Assembly: GCA_002347815.1 (NCBI GenBank)
Contig: DDXV01000042.1
Location: forward strand, 1-64,000
Reading direction: 5' to 3'
DNA length: 64,000 nt
Source: Syntrophaceae bacterium UBA2251
GTDB lineage: Bacteria > Desulfobacterota > Syntrophia > Syntrophales > UBA2251
Under the pieces are notes generated by a model. It worked only from the letters and a program-made list of their open reading frames with translations. It was not told the origin of the DNA and searched no databases. Positions within the stretch are counted from its first letter, which is position 1, and every line of letters begins with the position of its first letter. A program made the translations under genes and the position numbers. Shown here piece by piece: positions 40,484-51,148 of the stretch.

Positions 40484-43400
40484 ATGGACGCCCCGGAGAT
40501 CTTCAACCTTCTCGAGAGCCCGCTGACGGAAACCAACCTCATCGAGGCCAGCGCCGGCACGGGAAAGACCTACGCCGTGGAGGGCATCTTCCTCCGCCTC
40601 CTCCTGGAACGGGGGCTTTCCGTGAAGGAGATCCTCGTCGTCACCTACACGGTCGCGGCGACGGAGGAGCTCCGGGACCGCATCCGCGGCCGGATCCGCG
40701 CCGCCGTCGCCGCGTTCACGTCGGGCGGCCACGACGATCCGTTTCTCGACGGCCTGGTCCGGCGCACGACGGCCCGGGATGAGGCCCTCCGCCGCCTGCG
40801 GGCGGCCCTCCGGGATTTCGACGAGGCGCCGATTCACACGATTCACGGCTTCTGCCAGCGGGCGCTCCGCGAGCACGCCTTCGAAACGCGGGGGACGTTC
40901 GACGCGGAGATGATTCCGGACGACCGCGCCCTCAAGGAGGAGATCGTCCGCGACTTCTGGCGGCGGCGCCTCTACGGGGCGGCGCCGGAGGTCCCGGGAC
41001 ACGCCCTGTCGCGGAAGTTCGGCCCGGAAGGCTTCCTCGCGCTGATCGAGGGGCGACTCTTCGATCCCGGCATGCGCATCCTCCCCGAGGCCCCGCCCGT
41101 CGTTCTGGACGCCCTGCCCCCCTTCCGCGAGGCGGTGGAAGCCGTGCGCCTGGCCTGGCCGGCGGCCCGGGAGGCCGTCGCGGCGTGCCTGCGCGACCCC
41201 GGTCTGAAGCGGAACGTCTACCGGAATCCGGACGCCCTTCTGGCGGGGATGGACGCCTACGCGGCCGCCCGCAGGACCTGGCCTCCGTTTGACGGTTTCG
41301 ACAGGTTCACCGCGACCGCCCTCAGGCAGGGAACCCGCAAGGGCTGCACGCCCCCGGAGCACCCCTTTTTCAACATCTGCGAGGCGCTCCGGGAGCGGGC
41401 GGCGGCGTGGATGGACCAGGCCGACCGGCACCTCCTCTTCCTCAAGGCCGAGCTCTTCCGCACCGTGCGGGCGGAGCTCAGGCAACGAAAACGGCGGCGG
41501 AACATCCAGTGCTTCGACGACCTTCTCCTCGATCTGCGGGAGGCCCTGGCCGGCCCGGGCGGGCCGGCGCTCGCGGAAAAGCTGCGCCTCCGCTACCGGG
41601 CCGCCGTGATCGACGAATTCCAGGACACCGACCCGATCCAGTACGCCATCTTCGAGACGGTCTTCGGCCGCGGGGACGCCACCCTCTTTTTGATCGGCGA
41701 CCCCAAGCAGTCCATCTACAGTTTCCGGGGGGCCGATCTGTTCACCTACCTGCGGGCCTCCCGCGACGTGCGCCGCCGCCACACCCTGCGGCACAACTGG
41801 CGGTCCGAACCCGCCCTGATCGAGGCCGTCAACGCGGTCTTCCGTCATCCGGGCGGCGCGCCCTTCCTCTACGGCGCGATCCCCTTCACCGGGGCCATCG
41901 CGGGCGACGTCCCGGAACGGGCCGTCCTGACGGTGGACGGAAGGCCCTCCCCCCCGTTCCGCCTCTGGTTTCTCGACGGGGCGCGCCTCGAAGCGGCGGG
42001 GGCGGCGACAAACCAGGACCGCGCGGCCGGGCTGATCGTCCGGTCCGTGGCGGCGGAGATCTCGCGCCTCCTCGACCCGGGGGCGGGGCCCCGGACGACG
42101 ATCGGCGACGCCCCCCTGGCCGCCGGCGACATCGCGGTCCTGGTCCGCACCAACCGGGAGGCGCGCCGGGTGCGGGAGGCCCTCCGCGCCCTCGGCATCC
42201 CGGCGGTCCTCCACAGTACGGGCAACCTCTTCGACACCCGCGAGGCCCTCGATATCGAGCGCGTCCTGGGGGCGCTGGCCGCCCCCGGGGACGAGGGCCG
42301 GATGCGGATCGCCCTCGCGACCGACCTGCTGGGCCTGAACGGAGAGGCGCTGCACGCGCTCGGCGGGGACGAGACCGCCTGGGAGGACCGGCTCGCCCGG
42401 TTCCGGGCCTACCACGCCCTCTGGGACGAGCGGGGCTTCATCCCCATGTTCCGACGCTTCCTGGCCGCGGAGAACGTCCGCGAGCGGCTCCTCGCCTTTC
42501 CCGACGGCGAGCGGCGGTTGACGAACGTCCTCCACCTCGCGGAGGTTTTGCATGCAGAAGCCGTCTCCGGGCGACGGGGCATGGCGGGCCTCGTCCAGTG
42601 GCTCGCCCGGCAGCGGGATCCCGGGACGCCCCGGCTGGAGGAGCACGAACTCCGCCTGGAAAGCGACGCCCGCGCCGTGAACATCGTCACCATCCACAAG
42701 AGCAAGGGCCTGGAATATCCCGTCGTCTTCTGCCCCTTCCACTGGGGGGGCGCCAAACTCCGGCCGGGAGAATTCCTGTTTCACGATCCCGCGGACGACT
42801 GGCGGCCGACCCTCGTCCTCGCGCCGGACGCCGGGCCGGGCCGGGACCTGGCGCTCCGGGAGACGCTGGCGGAAGACATCCGCCTGCTCTACGTCGCCCT
42901 GACCCGCGCCCGGCACCGCTGCTACCTCGTCTGGGGGCCGTTCAAGGACGCGGACGCCTCCGCCCTCGCGTACATCCTCCACCCGCGGGCCGGGGAAGCC
43001 GGCGATGACGTGACCCCGACGGAGGCCGGATCCACGGGGCTCGACGGCGACACCCTGCGCCGGGAGCTGGAGGCCCTCGCCGCGTCCGCCGCCGGGGCGA
43101 TCGCCCTGGAGGAGATGCCGCCGCCGGACGCCGCTCGCCGCGCCGCTTCACCCGAAGCCGCGCCGGTCCTGAGCTGCCGGACCTTCGCCGGCCTGCCGGA
43201 CCGGGATCGGCCGATCGCCAGTTTTTCGTCGCTTGTGGCGGACCGCGCCCTCCGGCCGGAATCCCCGGCCGAAATCGGCGATCCCGCCGACCGTCCCGAC
43301 CGGGACGGCGAGGCCGGGGCGACCGCCCCGACGCCCTCCGGGAAACCGTCCGGGGCGTTCGCGCTGCCGCGGGGAACAAAAACGGGCAACCTCCTGCACG

Positions 43401-44122
43401 AGATTCTCGAGGAGATCGACTTCACCGCCGCGGCGGGCCCGGCGGCGGAAAACCTGTTCGCGGACAAGCTCGCGGCGTACGGGTTCGACCCGGCCTGGCA
43501 GGAGACGGTCGCCCAGACGGTCCGGCTTGCCCTCGCCGCGCCGCTGGACCCGGATCTCGACGGACTGACGCTCTCCACCGTCGCCTGGACGGATCGTCTA
43601 AGCGAGCTCGGGTTCTACGTCCCCCTGAACCGGATGACGCCGGACCGTCTGGAGCGCCTGCTCGCCGAAACCGGGATCGCGCCGGCGTCGGGCTTCCCGG
43701 AAGGCATCGGCCGGCTCCGCTTCCAGCCGGTCCGCGGCTTCATGCGGGGGTACATGGATCTCGTCTTCCGCCATGCCGGCCGCGTCTATCTTGTGGACTG
43801 GAAGACGAATTTTCTGGGCGACACCGTCGCGGACTACCGGCCCGATGCCCTGGCGCAGGCGATGCGGGAGGCCTTTTATCCGCTCCAGTACCACCTGTAC
43901 GCGCTGGCCCTGCACCGCTACCTGAAGCGGCGCCTGCCGGCATACAACTACGACACCCATTTCGGCGGCGTCTTTTACCTTTTCCTGCGGGGCCTCGATC
44001 CGGAACATCCGGGCGCCACGGGCATCTACCGGGATCGCCCGGCCCGGGAAACGATCGCGACCCTCGAACGGGCCCTGCTGCCCGCCGCGCCCGGAGGCGA
44101 CGGGAGAGAGGGGGCTCCATGA
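40484..44122 (+). CDS. recB: Exodeoxyribonuclease V subunit beta (RecB)
   Basis: This 1212-residue SF1 helicase-nuclease moves 3' to 5' and cuts the strands. Walker A is IEASAGTGKTY (20-30), Walker B AVIDEFQDTDPIQY, motif III LIGDPKQSIYSFRGAD, and the later motifs IVTIHKSKGLEYPVVF and LLYVALTRARHR are complete. The C-terminal nuclease has GYMDLVF and VYLVDWKTN (about residue 1100), which hold the Asp, Asp and Lys of the active site. It is the second gene of the operon, two bases after recC and overlapping recD by ATGA. Confidence 0.95.
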   Translation: MDAPEIFNLLESPLTETNLIEASAGTGKTYAVEGIFLRLLLERGLSVKEILVVTYTVAATEELRDRIRGRIRAAVAAFTSGGHDDPFLDGLVRRTTARDEALRRLRAALRDFDEAPIHTIHGFCQRALREHAFETRGTFDAEMIPDDRALKEEIVRDFWRRRLYGAAPEVPGHALSRKFGPEGFLALIEGRLFDPGMRILPEAPPVVLDALPPFREAVEAVRLAWPAAREAVAACLRDPGLKRNVYRNPDALLAGMDAYAAARRTWPPFDGFDRFTATALRQGTRKGCTPPEHPFFNICEALRERAAAWMDQADRHLLFLKAELFRTVRAELRQRKRRRNIQCFDDLLLDLREALAGPGGPALAEKLRLRYRAAVIDEFQDTDPIQYAIFETVFGRGDATLFLIGDPKQSIYSFRGADLFTYLRASRDVRRRHTLRHNWRSEPALIEAVNAVFRHPGGAPFLYGAIPFTGAIAGDVPERAVLTVDGRPSPPFRLWFLDGARLEAAGAATNQDRAAGLIVRSVAAEISRLLDPGAGPRTTIGDAPLAAGDIAVLVRTNREARRVREALRALGIPAVLHSTGNLFDTREALDIERVLGALAAPGDEGRMRIALATDLLGLNGEALHALGGDETAWEDRLARFRAYHALWDERGFIPMFRRFLAAENVRERLLAFPDGERRLTNVLHLAEVLHAEAVSGRRGMAGLVQWLARQRDPGTPRLEEHELRLESDARAVNIVTIHKSKGLEYPVVFCPFHWGGAKLRPGEFLFHDPADDWRPTLVLAPDAGPGRDLALRETLAEDIRLLYVALTRARHRCYLVWGPFKDADASALAYILHPRAGEAGDDVTPTEAGSTGLDGDTLRRELEALAASAAGAIALEEMPPPDAARRAASPEAAPVLSCRTFAGLPDRDRPIASFSSLVADRALRPESPAEIGDPADRPDRDGEAGATAPTPSGKPSGAFALPRGTKTGNLLHEILEEIDFTAAAGPAAENLFADKLAAYGFDPAWQETVAQTVRLALAAPLDPDLDGLTLSTVAWTDRLSELGFYVPLNRMTPDRLERLLAETGIAPASGFPEGIGRLRFQPVRGFMRGYMDLVFRHAGRVYLVDWKTNFLGDTVADYRPDALAQAMREAFYPLQYHLYALALHRYLKRRLPAYNYDTHFGGVFYLFLRGLDPEHPGATGIYRDRPARETIATLERALLPAAPGGDGREGAP

Positions 44123-45975
44123 AAAACGAGGCCAGCGGCGTCCTCTCCCCCCGGTCGCGTTTCTCCCCGCTGGACGAGGCCTTCGGCCGGTTCATCCATC
44201 GGATCGACGGGCGGGGCGCGCCGGAGCTGACCCTCGCCGCGGCCTGGCTCAGCCGCTCCCGGGCCGAGGGCCACATCTGCCTCGATCTGGAGGCAACGCC
44301 GGAAGACGGTTTGCCGGCCGCCGGGGAGGCCCTCCCGCCCCGGCCCGAGGCCGAACGCTGGAAGGCCCTTCTGGAAACGAGCCCCGCGGTGGGAAGTCCC
44401 GGGGACCGTCTGCCGCTCATCCTGGACGGAACCCGCCTCTACCTGTTCCGCTACTGGGCCTACGAGCACGCGGTGGTCCGGACGCTCAAGACCCTGGCCG
44501 CCGATGCCGCGGGCGTTCCGGACGGGGCCCGGCTGCGGGCGGCTTTTGACTGCATTTTTCCCCCGGACGGCGACGTCGGCGCGGAGCGGATCGACTGGCA
44601 GAAGGTCGCCGCCTTCGCCGCGGCGAGACACCGGTTCGCCGTCGTCTCGGGCGGGCCGGGCACGGGCAAGACCTTCACCGTGGCCCGCATCCTGGCCCTC
44701 CTCGTCGCCCAGGACCCCGGCCGCCCCCCCGCCATCGCCCTGGCGGCCCCGACCGGAAAGGCGGCGGCGCGACTGCAGGAGGCCATCCGGGAGGCCAAGG
44801 CGACGCTCGCGCTTCCCCCCGCGCTCGGGGCGGCGATCCCCGAAACCGCCTCGACCCTCCACCGGCTGCTCCAGAGCCGCCCCGGGACGCCCTATTTCCG
44901 TTACCACGCGGATCGCCCCCTGCCGGCCGATATCGTCGTCGTCGACGAGGCGTCGATGGTGGACCTCGCCCTCTTCGCCAAACTGACCGGGGCGCTCCGC
45001 CCCCACGCGCGTCTCATCCTCCTGGGGGACAAGAACCAGTTGGCCTCCGTCGAGGCCGGGGCCGTTCTGGGCGACATCTGCGACACCGGGCGCGATCACG
45101 GCTATTCCAGAGCCTTCGCCGAAGCCTGCCGGCGGGCGACGGGAGAGCGCATCCCGGCGGAAGACACGGCGTCGCCCGGCCTGAGCGATCGCATCGTCTC
45201 GCTCCGGAAGAGCTACCGGTTCGGCGAAACGAGCGGCATCGGCGCCCTGAGCCGGGCCGTCAATGCGGGTGACGCGTCCCGGGCCGGCGCGATCGTCCGG
45301 GGCGAGGGGTCCGGCGACATCGCCTGGCGGGACCTGCCGCCCCCCGAGGCCCTGCCGCGGCTGCTGGCGGCCTGGATCGCGGCGCACGACGTCGCGCCCC
45401 CGACGGCCGGCGACCCGGCCGAGCTCCTGGAGCGCTTCGGCCGCGCACGGATCCTCTGCGCCCCGCGGGAGGGGCCGTACGGCGTCCGGCATGTGAACCT
45501 CCTCGCGGAGCGGTTCCTGCGCGAGGAGGGACGGATCGGCGGAGGCGGCCCCTGGTACGCGGGGCGGCCCGTGATGGTGACGAAAAACGACTACGGCCTG
45601 GGGCTGTTCAACGGAGACATCGGGATGGCGCTGGCCGATCCGGAACACCGGGGCGATCTGCGGGTCTTCTTCCCCGCCGGCGGGGGAAAGGTGCGAAGCT
45701 TCCCGCCGCTCAGGCTTCCGGAGCACGAAGCGGCCTACGCCATGACGGTTCACAAGAGCCAGGGCTCCGAATTCGACGATGTCCTGTTCCTGATGCCGGA
45801 CCGCGACGTCCCGGTGCTGACGCGGCAGCTCGTCTATACGGCGGTCACGCGGGCCCGGAGAACCCTGTGGATCGCCGGTCGGGAGGAGATTTTCGCGGCG
45901 GCCCTGAGCCGCCACCTGAAGCGCGCCTCCGGACTCCGGGACGCCCTCTGGGGCGGTGGAACGGTCTGCGCCTGA
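44119..45975 (+). CDS. recD: Exodeoxyribonuclease V subunit alpha (RecD)
   Basis: This 618-residue 5' to 3' helicase is the third RecBCD subunit. The Walker A is VVSGGPGTGKTFTVARI (about 175-190), Walker B VVVDEASMVDLALFAKL, then LILLGDKNQLASVEAGAVLGD, RLPEHEAAYAMTVHKSQGSEFD and TRQLVYTAVTRARR. The N-terminal domain that binds RecC (SPLDEAFGRFIHRI) is present. It starts inside the last codons of recB and ends the operon. A palindrome CCGGACCGGTCCGG lies just after its stop at 45977-45990, but with no T-run. Confidence 0.94.
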   Translation: MKNEASGVLSPRSRFSPLDEAFGRFIHRIDGRGAPELTLAAAWLSRSRAEGHICLDLEATPEDGLPAAGEALPPRPEAERWKALLETSPAVGSPGDRLPLILDGTRLYLFRYWAYEHAVVRTLKTLAADAAGVPDGARLRAAFDCIFPPDGDVGAERIDWQKVAAFAAARHRFAVVSGGPGTGKTFTVARILALLVAQDPGRPPAIALAAPTGKAAARLQEAIREAKATLALPPALGAAIPETASTLHRLLQSRPGTPYFRYHADRPLPADIVVVDEASMVDLALFAKLTGALRPHARLILLGDKNQLASVEAGAVLGDICDTGRDHGYSRAFAEACRRATGERIPAEDTASPGLSDRIVSLRKSYRFGETSGIGALSRAVNAGDASRAGAIVRGEGSGDIAWRDLPPPEALPRLLAAWIAAHDVAPPTAGDPAELLERFGRARILCAPREGPYGVRHVNLLAERFLREEGRIGGGGPWYAGRPVMVTKNDYGLGLFNGDIGMALADPEHRGDLRVFFPAGGGKVRSFPPLRLPEHEAAYAMTVHKSQGSEFDDVLFLMPDRDVPVLTRQLVYTAVTRARRTLWIAGREEIFAAALSRHLKRASGLRDALWGGGTVCA

Positions 45976-46030
45976 CCCGGACCGGTCCGGTCGGCGGCGG
46001 CGTCCCTGAGCCACCCGTCTCAATTTTCCA

Positions 46031-46059
46031 TTGACATGGGGTCGACTTCCCGCTATCAA
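46031..46059 (+). promoter_or_regulatory. Sigma-70 promoter of the GAF/PAS membrane protein
   Basis: TTGACA and TATCAA are exactly 17 bp apart, giving a leader of about 45 nt before the ATG at 46110. The spacer begins TGGGGTC, as in the csp and dehydratase-gene promoters. Confidence 0.75.
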
Positions 46060-46109
46060 CACGCCGTAAACACTTTTCCTGATGAGCACGCCCTGCGGAG
46101 GACCGCTCG

Positions 46110-47462
46110 ATGATGCACCTTCATGGCCAACAGCTTCCGGAACATCAGCGCGGCATCCTGCATCGGTTTTACGCCATCGCGTTTCTGACGATTCTCATCC
46201 CCGTCCTCGTCGTCTCCTACCTGATCTACACGACGGGAATTTCCCTCGACGACAACCACCTGCTCATGTTCGCCATGACGCTGCTGCTCATGCTGGCGGG
46301 GCTGGTCATCCTCCGCTATGTCTTCACCAGCATCATGGCCGTGGTGGACATCCTGAAACGGCACACCCCGGAGGACGGAACCCTTCCCCTGGTCATCCGG
46401 GAGGACGTTTCGGAACTGAAGGAGATTTCCGCGTGCCTCACGAACCTCATGAACCGGTTCGAGAAAACGACGGACGAGCTGGACCGGCGGGTCTTCGAAC
46501 TCAACACCGTCAACGAGATGGCGGAGATCACCCGCAAGACCCTGCACATGGACGAGCTGCTCAAGATCGTTCTGGAAAAAGCCATGGCGGTGGTCAGGGC
46601 GCAAACCGGATCGATCTTCACCGTGGACGGCGAAGCGAAACCGCCGCGGCTGGTGGCCTCTTCGCCGCCGGGGACGGTGCCGAACGGAACCTCCGTCAAT
46701 CTCGAGCGGTCCTTCATGAAGCGCGTCCTCGATGACCGGAAAACCATCATTGTCCAGAACATCGAGAGCGATCCGAGAACGCTCAAGCCCAACGATCCGA
46801 AGTACGGCCCCCCCTCATTTCTCAGCATGCCCATCTTTGCCGGCCACGCCCTGATCGCCGTTCTCAACCTCGCCAACAAGGAATCCGGGCTCCTCTTCGA
46901 CGAACTGGACGAACGGATCGTTTCCACCATGCTGGGGAGCGTGAGCTTTGCGCTCGAAAACGCCAGGCTGCACTCGCAGATCAAGGACCAGTTGGAGGAG
47001 ATCCTGGCGAAGAACGTCACGCTGGAACGAGAAGTCAGGGATCGCCTGCGGGCCGAGGAGGATCTCCGTCGGGTAAACGTCGAACTGAAGGATGCCAACG
47101 ACCGGATGACCGCGGCCTATGACTGGATGCGCGCCAACCGGGATCGCCTGCTCAATCACCGGGACCGGGAAGAAATCGGTTTTGTCGTGGATCGGGAGGG
47201 AACGATCGAAGAGATTACGGAGCGCGCCCTGGAATATGCAGGCAAACCCCGCGGAGAGATGATCGGCGGCAACCTGACGGATCTCCTGGCCGCCCCCGGC
47301 CGCGATGCCTTCAAGGGCGAGCTTCGGCACGCCTGGTCCGGCGTGACGCGGACCCTCCGTGTCGAGATGCTTCAACCGCTGGAATCCGAAACGACCTGCG
47401 AGGCCACGCTGACGCGCCTCACGTCGGCGTCCCGGCGGGCCCTGCTGGTCGTCCTGAGATAG
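46110..47462 (+). CDS. Membrane GAF/PAS sensor protein without output domain
   Basis: This 450-residue protein has two N-terminal membrane helices (about 18-40 and 50-70) with only a short loop between them, a linker around 75-130 (FTSIMAVVDILKRH, a HAMP-like helix), a GAF domain (about 135-290), a coiled coil (LHSQIKDQLEEILAKN onwards) and a PAS-like end (EEIGFVVDREGTIEEITERALEYAGKPRGEMIGGNLTDLL). No kinase, cyclase or phosphodiesterase domain follows. It may act by binding a partner, or it may be a decayed kinase. GGAGG lies eight bases before the ATG. It converges with the WD40-caspase gene. Confidence 0.8.
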   Translation: MMHLHGQQLPEHQRGILHRFYAIAFLTILIPVLVVSYLIYTTGISLDDNHLLMFAMTLLLMLAGLVILRYVFTSIMAVVDILKRHTPEDGTLPLVIREDVSELKEISACLTNLMNRFEKTTDELDRRVFELNTVNEMAEITRKTLHMDELLKIVLEKAMAVVRAQTGSIFTVDGEAKPPRLVASSPPGTVPNGTSVNLERSFMKRVLDDRKTIIVQNIESDPRTLKPNDPKYGPPSFLSMPIFAGHALIAVLNLANKESGLLFDELDERIVSTMLGSVSFALENARLHSQIKDQLEEILAKNVTLEREVRDRLRAEEDLRRVNVELKDANDRMTAAYDWMRANRDRLLNHRDREEIGFVVDREGTIEEITERALEYAGKPRGEMIGGNLTDLLAAPGRDAFKGELRHAWSGVTRTLRVEMLQPLESETTCEATLTRLTSASRRALLVVLR

Positions 47463-47553
47463 GAACGCCGGCCTCGCCCGTCCCATCCCCCGAAAACAGA
47501 CGAAAAGATGTGCCGCGCGGCGTCCCCCGCCCGCTTGCCGTGCCGGGGCGCGT

Positions 47554-50500
47554 CTACCGCACCTGATACAACGGATAGTCCTTCCCGAAATGAAGGATCA
47601 GCGGCGTCTGGCTGTGGCCCAGGGTTTTCGAGATATCGGCCGTCGCCTGCTTTGCGTAGCCCCCCAGGCCGACAACGGTGATCCTCCCCTCCGGGTTTCG
47701 ATCGACCTCCCGGGGGTTGTCCAATCCCCCCAGCAGGGTATGGGTAAAAAGCCCGTTTCCTTGATAGCCGTCGAGCGCCGCTTGCGTGTCGTTGGCCGAG
47801 GCATAAATATGCAGCCCCATTTTCTTCGCCAGCACGGAGATGCGGGCATCGTACAAACCGCTGACGATGGAATCGACGCCGCCGGCATGGCAGGTATCGA
47901 AAATCAACAGCTGGTGGAGCGACTTGATTTTTTTGGACATCTCGACGATTTCATTGGAACTGATCAGGCTGTGCTCGCCGAGCCCGCCGTCATAGTCGTG
48001 GGTGAGCATATAGTATTGATTGCGAAGCAGGACGCCGTGACCGGCGACAAAGAGGATGAAGCCGTCGCCGGGCTTGATGACGCGCGCGAGGTCTTCAATG
48101 CGGCCGAGGACGTTTTTCTTGGTCGCCTCCAGATCGCTGATCCCGTCGCGATGAATATTTTCCGGCCGGTATAGGGTGGCGGATTGCGTTGCGAGTTTCG
48201 CCACAATATCGCCGGCGTCTTTTTTCGCGTATTTCAGATTGACGCTCCGGTCCCGGTATTGATCGATGCCGACGGCCAGGATGTAGAGGTGCGGCTCCTC
48301 CGGCGACAACGTCGACTGAAATCCGACCGATGTCAGGCGGCTCTGCACGGTGTTGGGACCGTTGAAGGCCGTGACGCTGATTTCGTTCTCTCCGGGCACG
48401 GCGTCGATTTCACGGCAGGCCTCGTAGGCATCGCCTTTCGGATGGCTTTGGACCAGGCCGGGCGCCCCTTTTTCCTGAACCTTGACGCTTCTCATGTCCG
48501 CATAAATGGTCTGGCTGTCCAGGGATACGATCGGCGCCGGGCGGGCGGCCTTGACGGTCTCGCGGTAGAATCCGTCCGATTGAACCAGTTTGCCGTTATG
48601 AAACACCCGCACCTCGCCGATGCCTCCGCCGGCATTGCTGATCCGGTAACAGGCCTTGACGCGGGGCTCGCCGGCGGGGAAATCGGCGGGGAGCCATTGT
48701 ACGTCCGGGGGCGGATTCCGAATGGCTTCGTCGATCTTCAGCGTAATCAGGCTGTCAATATCTTCGCCCCTCAGTTTGGCGGTCACGATATCCGGGCGGT
48801 AGAAGACATCGTAGAACTGATCGATGCCGAAAATGCTGTTCCCCATGCGCAGGCTCAGGTGTTTGTGGCCGTTGGGGGAGGAATTGTAATAACCCTCGGG
48901 GGTGATGACGACCCACTCGCCGTCCTGGAAACCGATGAAGCGCGCCAGTTCCCGACCGGTCGCCCCGTCCCAGATCCGGGTCGTCCCATCGAACGCGCCG
49001 GAGATGATTCTCGTTCCGTCCGGAGAAAACGAGGCCTCGTTGACCCAGGCCGAATGACCGGCCAGTGTCCGGATCTCTTTTCCGGTCGCGACATCCCACA
49101 GCTTGACCCGATAATCTCCGCCGGACGACAGGATCGTTTTGCCGTCTTCCGAGAAAACGACCGAGCTGACGGTCCCCGCGTGGCCCGACCATGTTTTGAG
49201 TTCCTTTCCCGTGGCGACATCCCACAGACGGAGGGTTCGATCCAGGCCTCCCGATACGATGGACTGTCCGTCGGGCGAAAAAGCGGCGGAGAAAACCGCG
49301 TCCGTGTGGCCCTCGAATTTTCTGATTTCCCTTCCGGTCGCCACCTCCCAGAGCCGGAGGGCGTTGTCCTTCCCGCTCCATGTCCTGCCTCCCGCCGAAA
49401 GGGCGTATTGGCCGTCCGGCGAGAAAGAGACGGTGTTGATATCGCCTTCGTGCCCCGCGAATCTTTTCCATTCCCGGCCGGCCGCGACATCCCAGATCTT
49501 GACCCATTTGTCGCTCCCGCCCGAAATGATGAACCGCTCGTCCGGAGAAAATCGGACCGTGTTCTTCCCGAGGAGAAACTTTTCGTCAATGAAGAATTTC
49601 CGCACTTTTCCATCCGCGGCATTCCAGAGGATGATCGCGCCCTTCTCGCCTTCGGCCCGCGAAAGGACGCTTTTCCCGTCCCGGGAGAAGACCGCGGTCT
49701 TCACGATGCTCTTCAGCTTCCCGTAGCGCTCCGTCTCCTCCCCGGCGTCGATCGTCCACCGGAAGCGGAAGGCGGCTGTCTGCCCGCCGGTCTCGATGTC
49801 CCAGAATCTGACGCTCCGGTCTTCGCTGACGGACAGGGCCTGCTTGCCCGCGGGCGAAAACGACGCCGAATAAACCCAGGCGGCGTTGCCCGTGAAGGTC
49901 TTGAGCGGGATACCCGTTGCCGCGTCCCAGATCTTGATGGTGCGGTCTTCGCTGCCGGAGACGATATGCCGTCCGTCGGGGGAGAACGAGGCGTCCCCGA
50001 TCAGAATGTCATGACCGGTGAAATTCAGGATCTCCCGCGCGGCAAACACATCCCAGAGGTGGAAGACGCGATCGGTTCCCACCGTCATCACCCGGCGGGC
50101 ATCCGGCGAGAAGGCCACCCGGGACACTTCGTCCGGTTCGACGGCAAAGGAGCGAATCTCGCGGCGGCTGTCCGCTTCCCAGACCGTGACCGCCGTCCGC
50201 TCGTTCCCGGCCAGGATATATCGGCCATCCGGCGAGAAGGCAATCGCCCGGGTCCAACCGGGCTTGCCCGGAAAGGTGGCGATCTCCCGGCCGGTGGCGA
50301 CGTCCCACAGACGCAGCATGCCGTCCTTGGAGGCGGACAGGAGCTCCTTTTCGTCGGGGGAGAAGGCCAGGCCGGTCACCGCTTCGACGTTTCCGGCCAG
50401 TGTGCGCATTTCCCGCCCCGAGGCGGCATCCCAGATCTTGACGGATTTGTCCGAGCTTGCCGTCGCCACGATCTTCCCGTCCGCTGAAAAAAGGGCGCAT

Positions 50501-51026
50501 TGCACATAATCCGAATGGCCCTTGACCGTCCACAGGGTCGCCCCCGTCTCGAAATTGCGCATTTTCAAGAGCCCCGTCCAGCCGCCGGTGAGGAAAAACG
50601 ATTCGTCGCGGGAAACGGCAAAAACATTGATATTGTCGTCGTCGTCGGAAAACGATCTGATTTCCTTGCCCGTTTCCACATCCCAGAGATTCAGAACCTT
50701 TGCCGCCGCGCGGGACATCAGGAATTTTCCCGAAGGAGAGAAGATTACGCGCCCGACGCCGGACGTGTTGCCTGTTTGAACGATGATTTCCGTGTCGTCG
50801 GAAATTTTCGTCCGTGACGACCTTGCGACCGGGGGGGCGGCGTCTGGGGCATCGCGGCCACCCTCCCGCGCCTGCCGCCCAACGCGCCCTCGATCTGCTG
50901 GACGGACAGGCCCTGCATCTGTTCGCGCACCCGCCCCCTGTCCTCCACGGCGGAAGCCAGGGAGACGCCGACGAAGAAGCCGACCAGGCCCAGAACGAAT
51001 CCCTTGGAGAGGCTCATGGTCCCCAT
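47554..51026 (-). pseudogene. Exported WD40-caspase protein, frame broken at a G7 tract
   Basis: The gene would encode about 1157 residues if one base were restored. From the ATG at 51024-51026 (AGGAGG upstream) there is a signal or anchor segment GFVLGLVGFFVGVSLASA, then the frame runs out at a run of seven G (50831-50837 on the plus strand); adding one base continues into VARSSRTKISDDTE. Fourteen WD40 blades follow, two seven-bladed propellers, each with FSPDG and a W-D pair. The C-terminal peptidase C14 domain starts LYILAVGIDQYRDR and has the His in FVAGHGVLL and the Cys in IFDTCHAGG. All parts are otherwise intact, so the one-base change is recent, phase-variable or a sequencing error. 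Confidence 0.85.
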
Positions 51027-51148
51027 CGGGGCCCTCCTTTCCGTATCTTCTTGATTTCCCGTCAACCGACCGCCCCCTGGATCCCCGGATGGAGGCGCCG
51101 GGGCGTCTGAAACCCTCCCGGCGGGTCTGCCCGGACCTCGCCGGGGCG

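Noticed and set aside
37266..45975. recBCD operon as part of a phage-defence island
   Set aside because: No restriction, toxin or CRISPR-type gene is adjacent. RecBCD is a core repair enzyme and all three subunits look ordinary.
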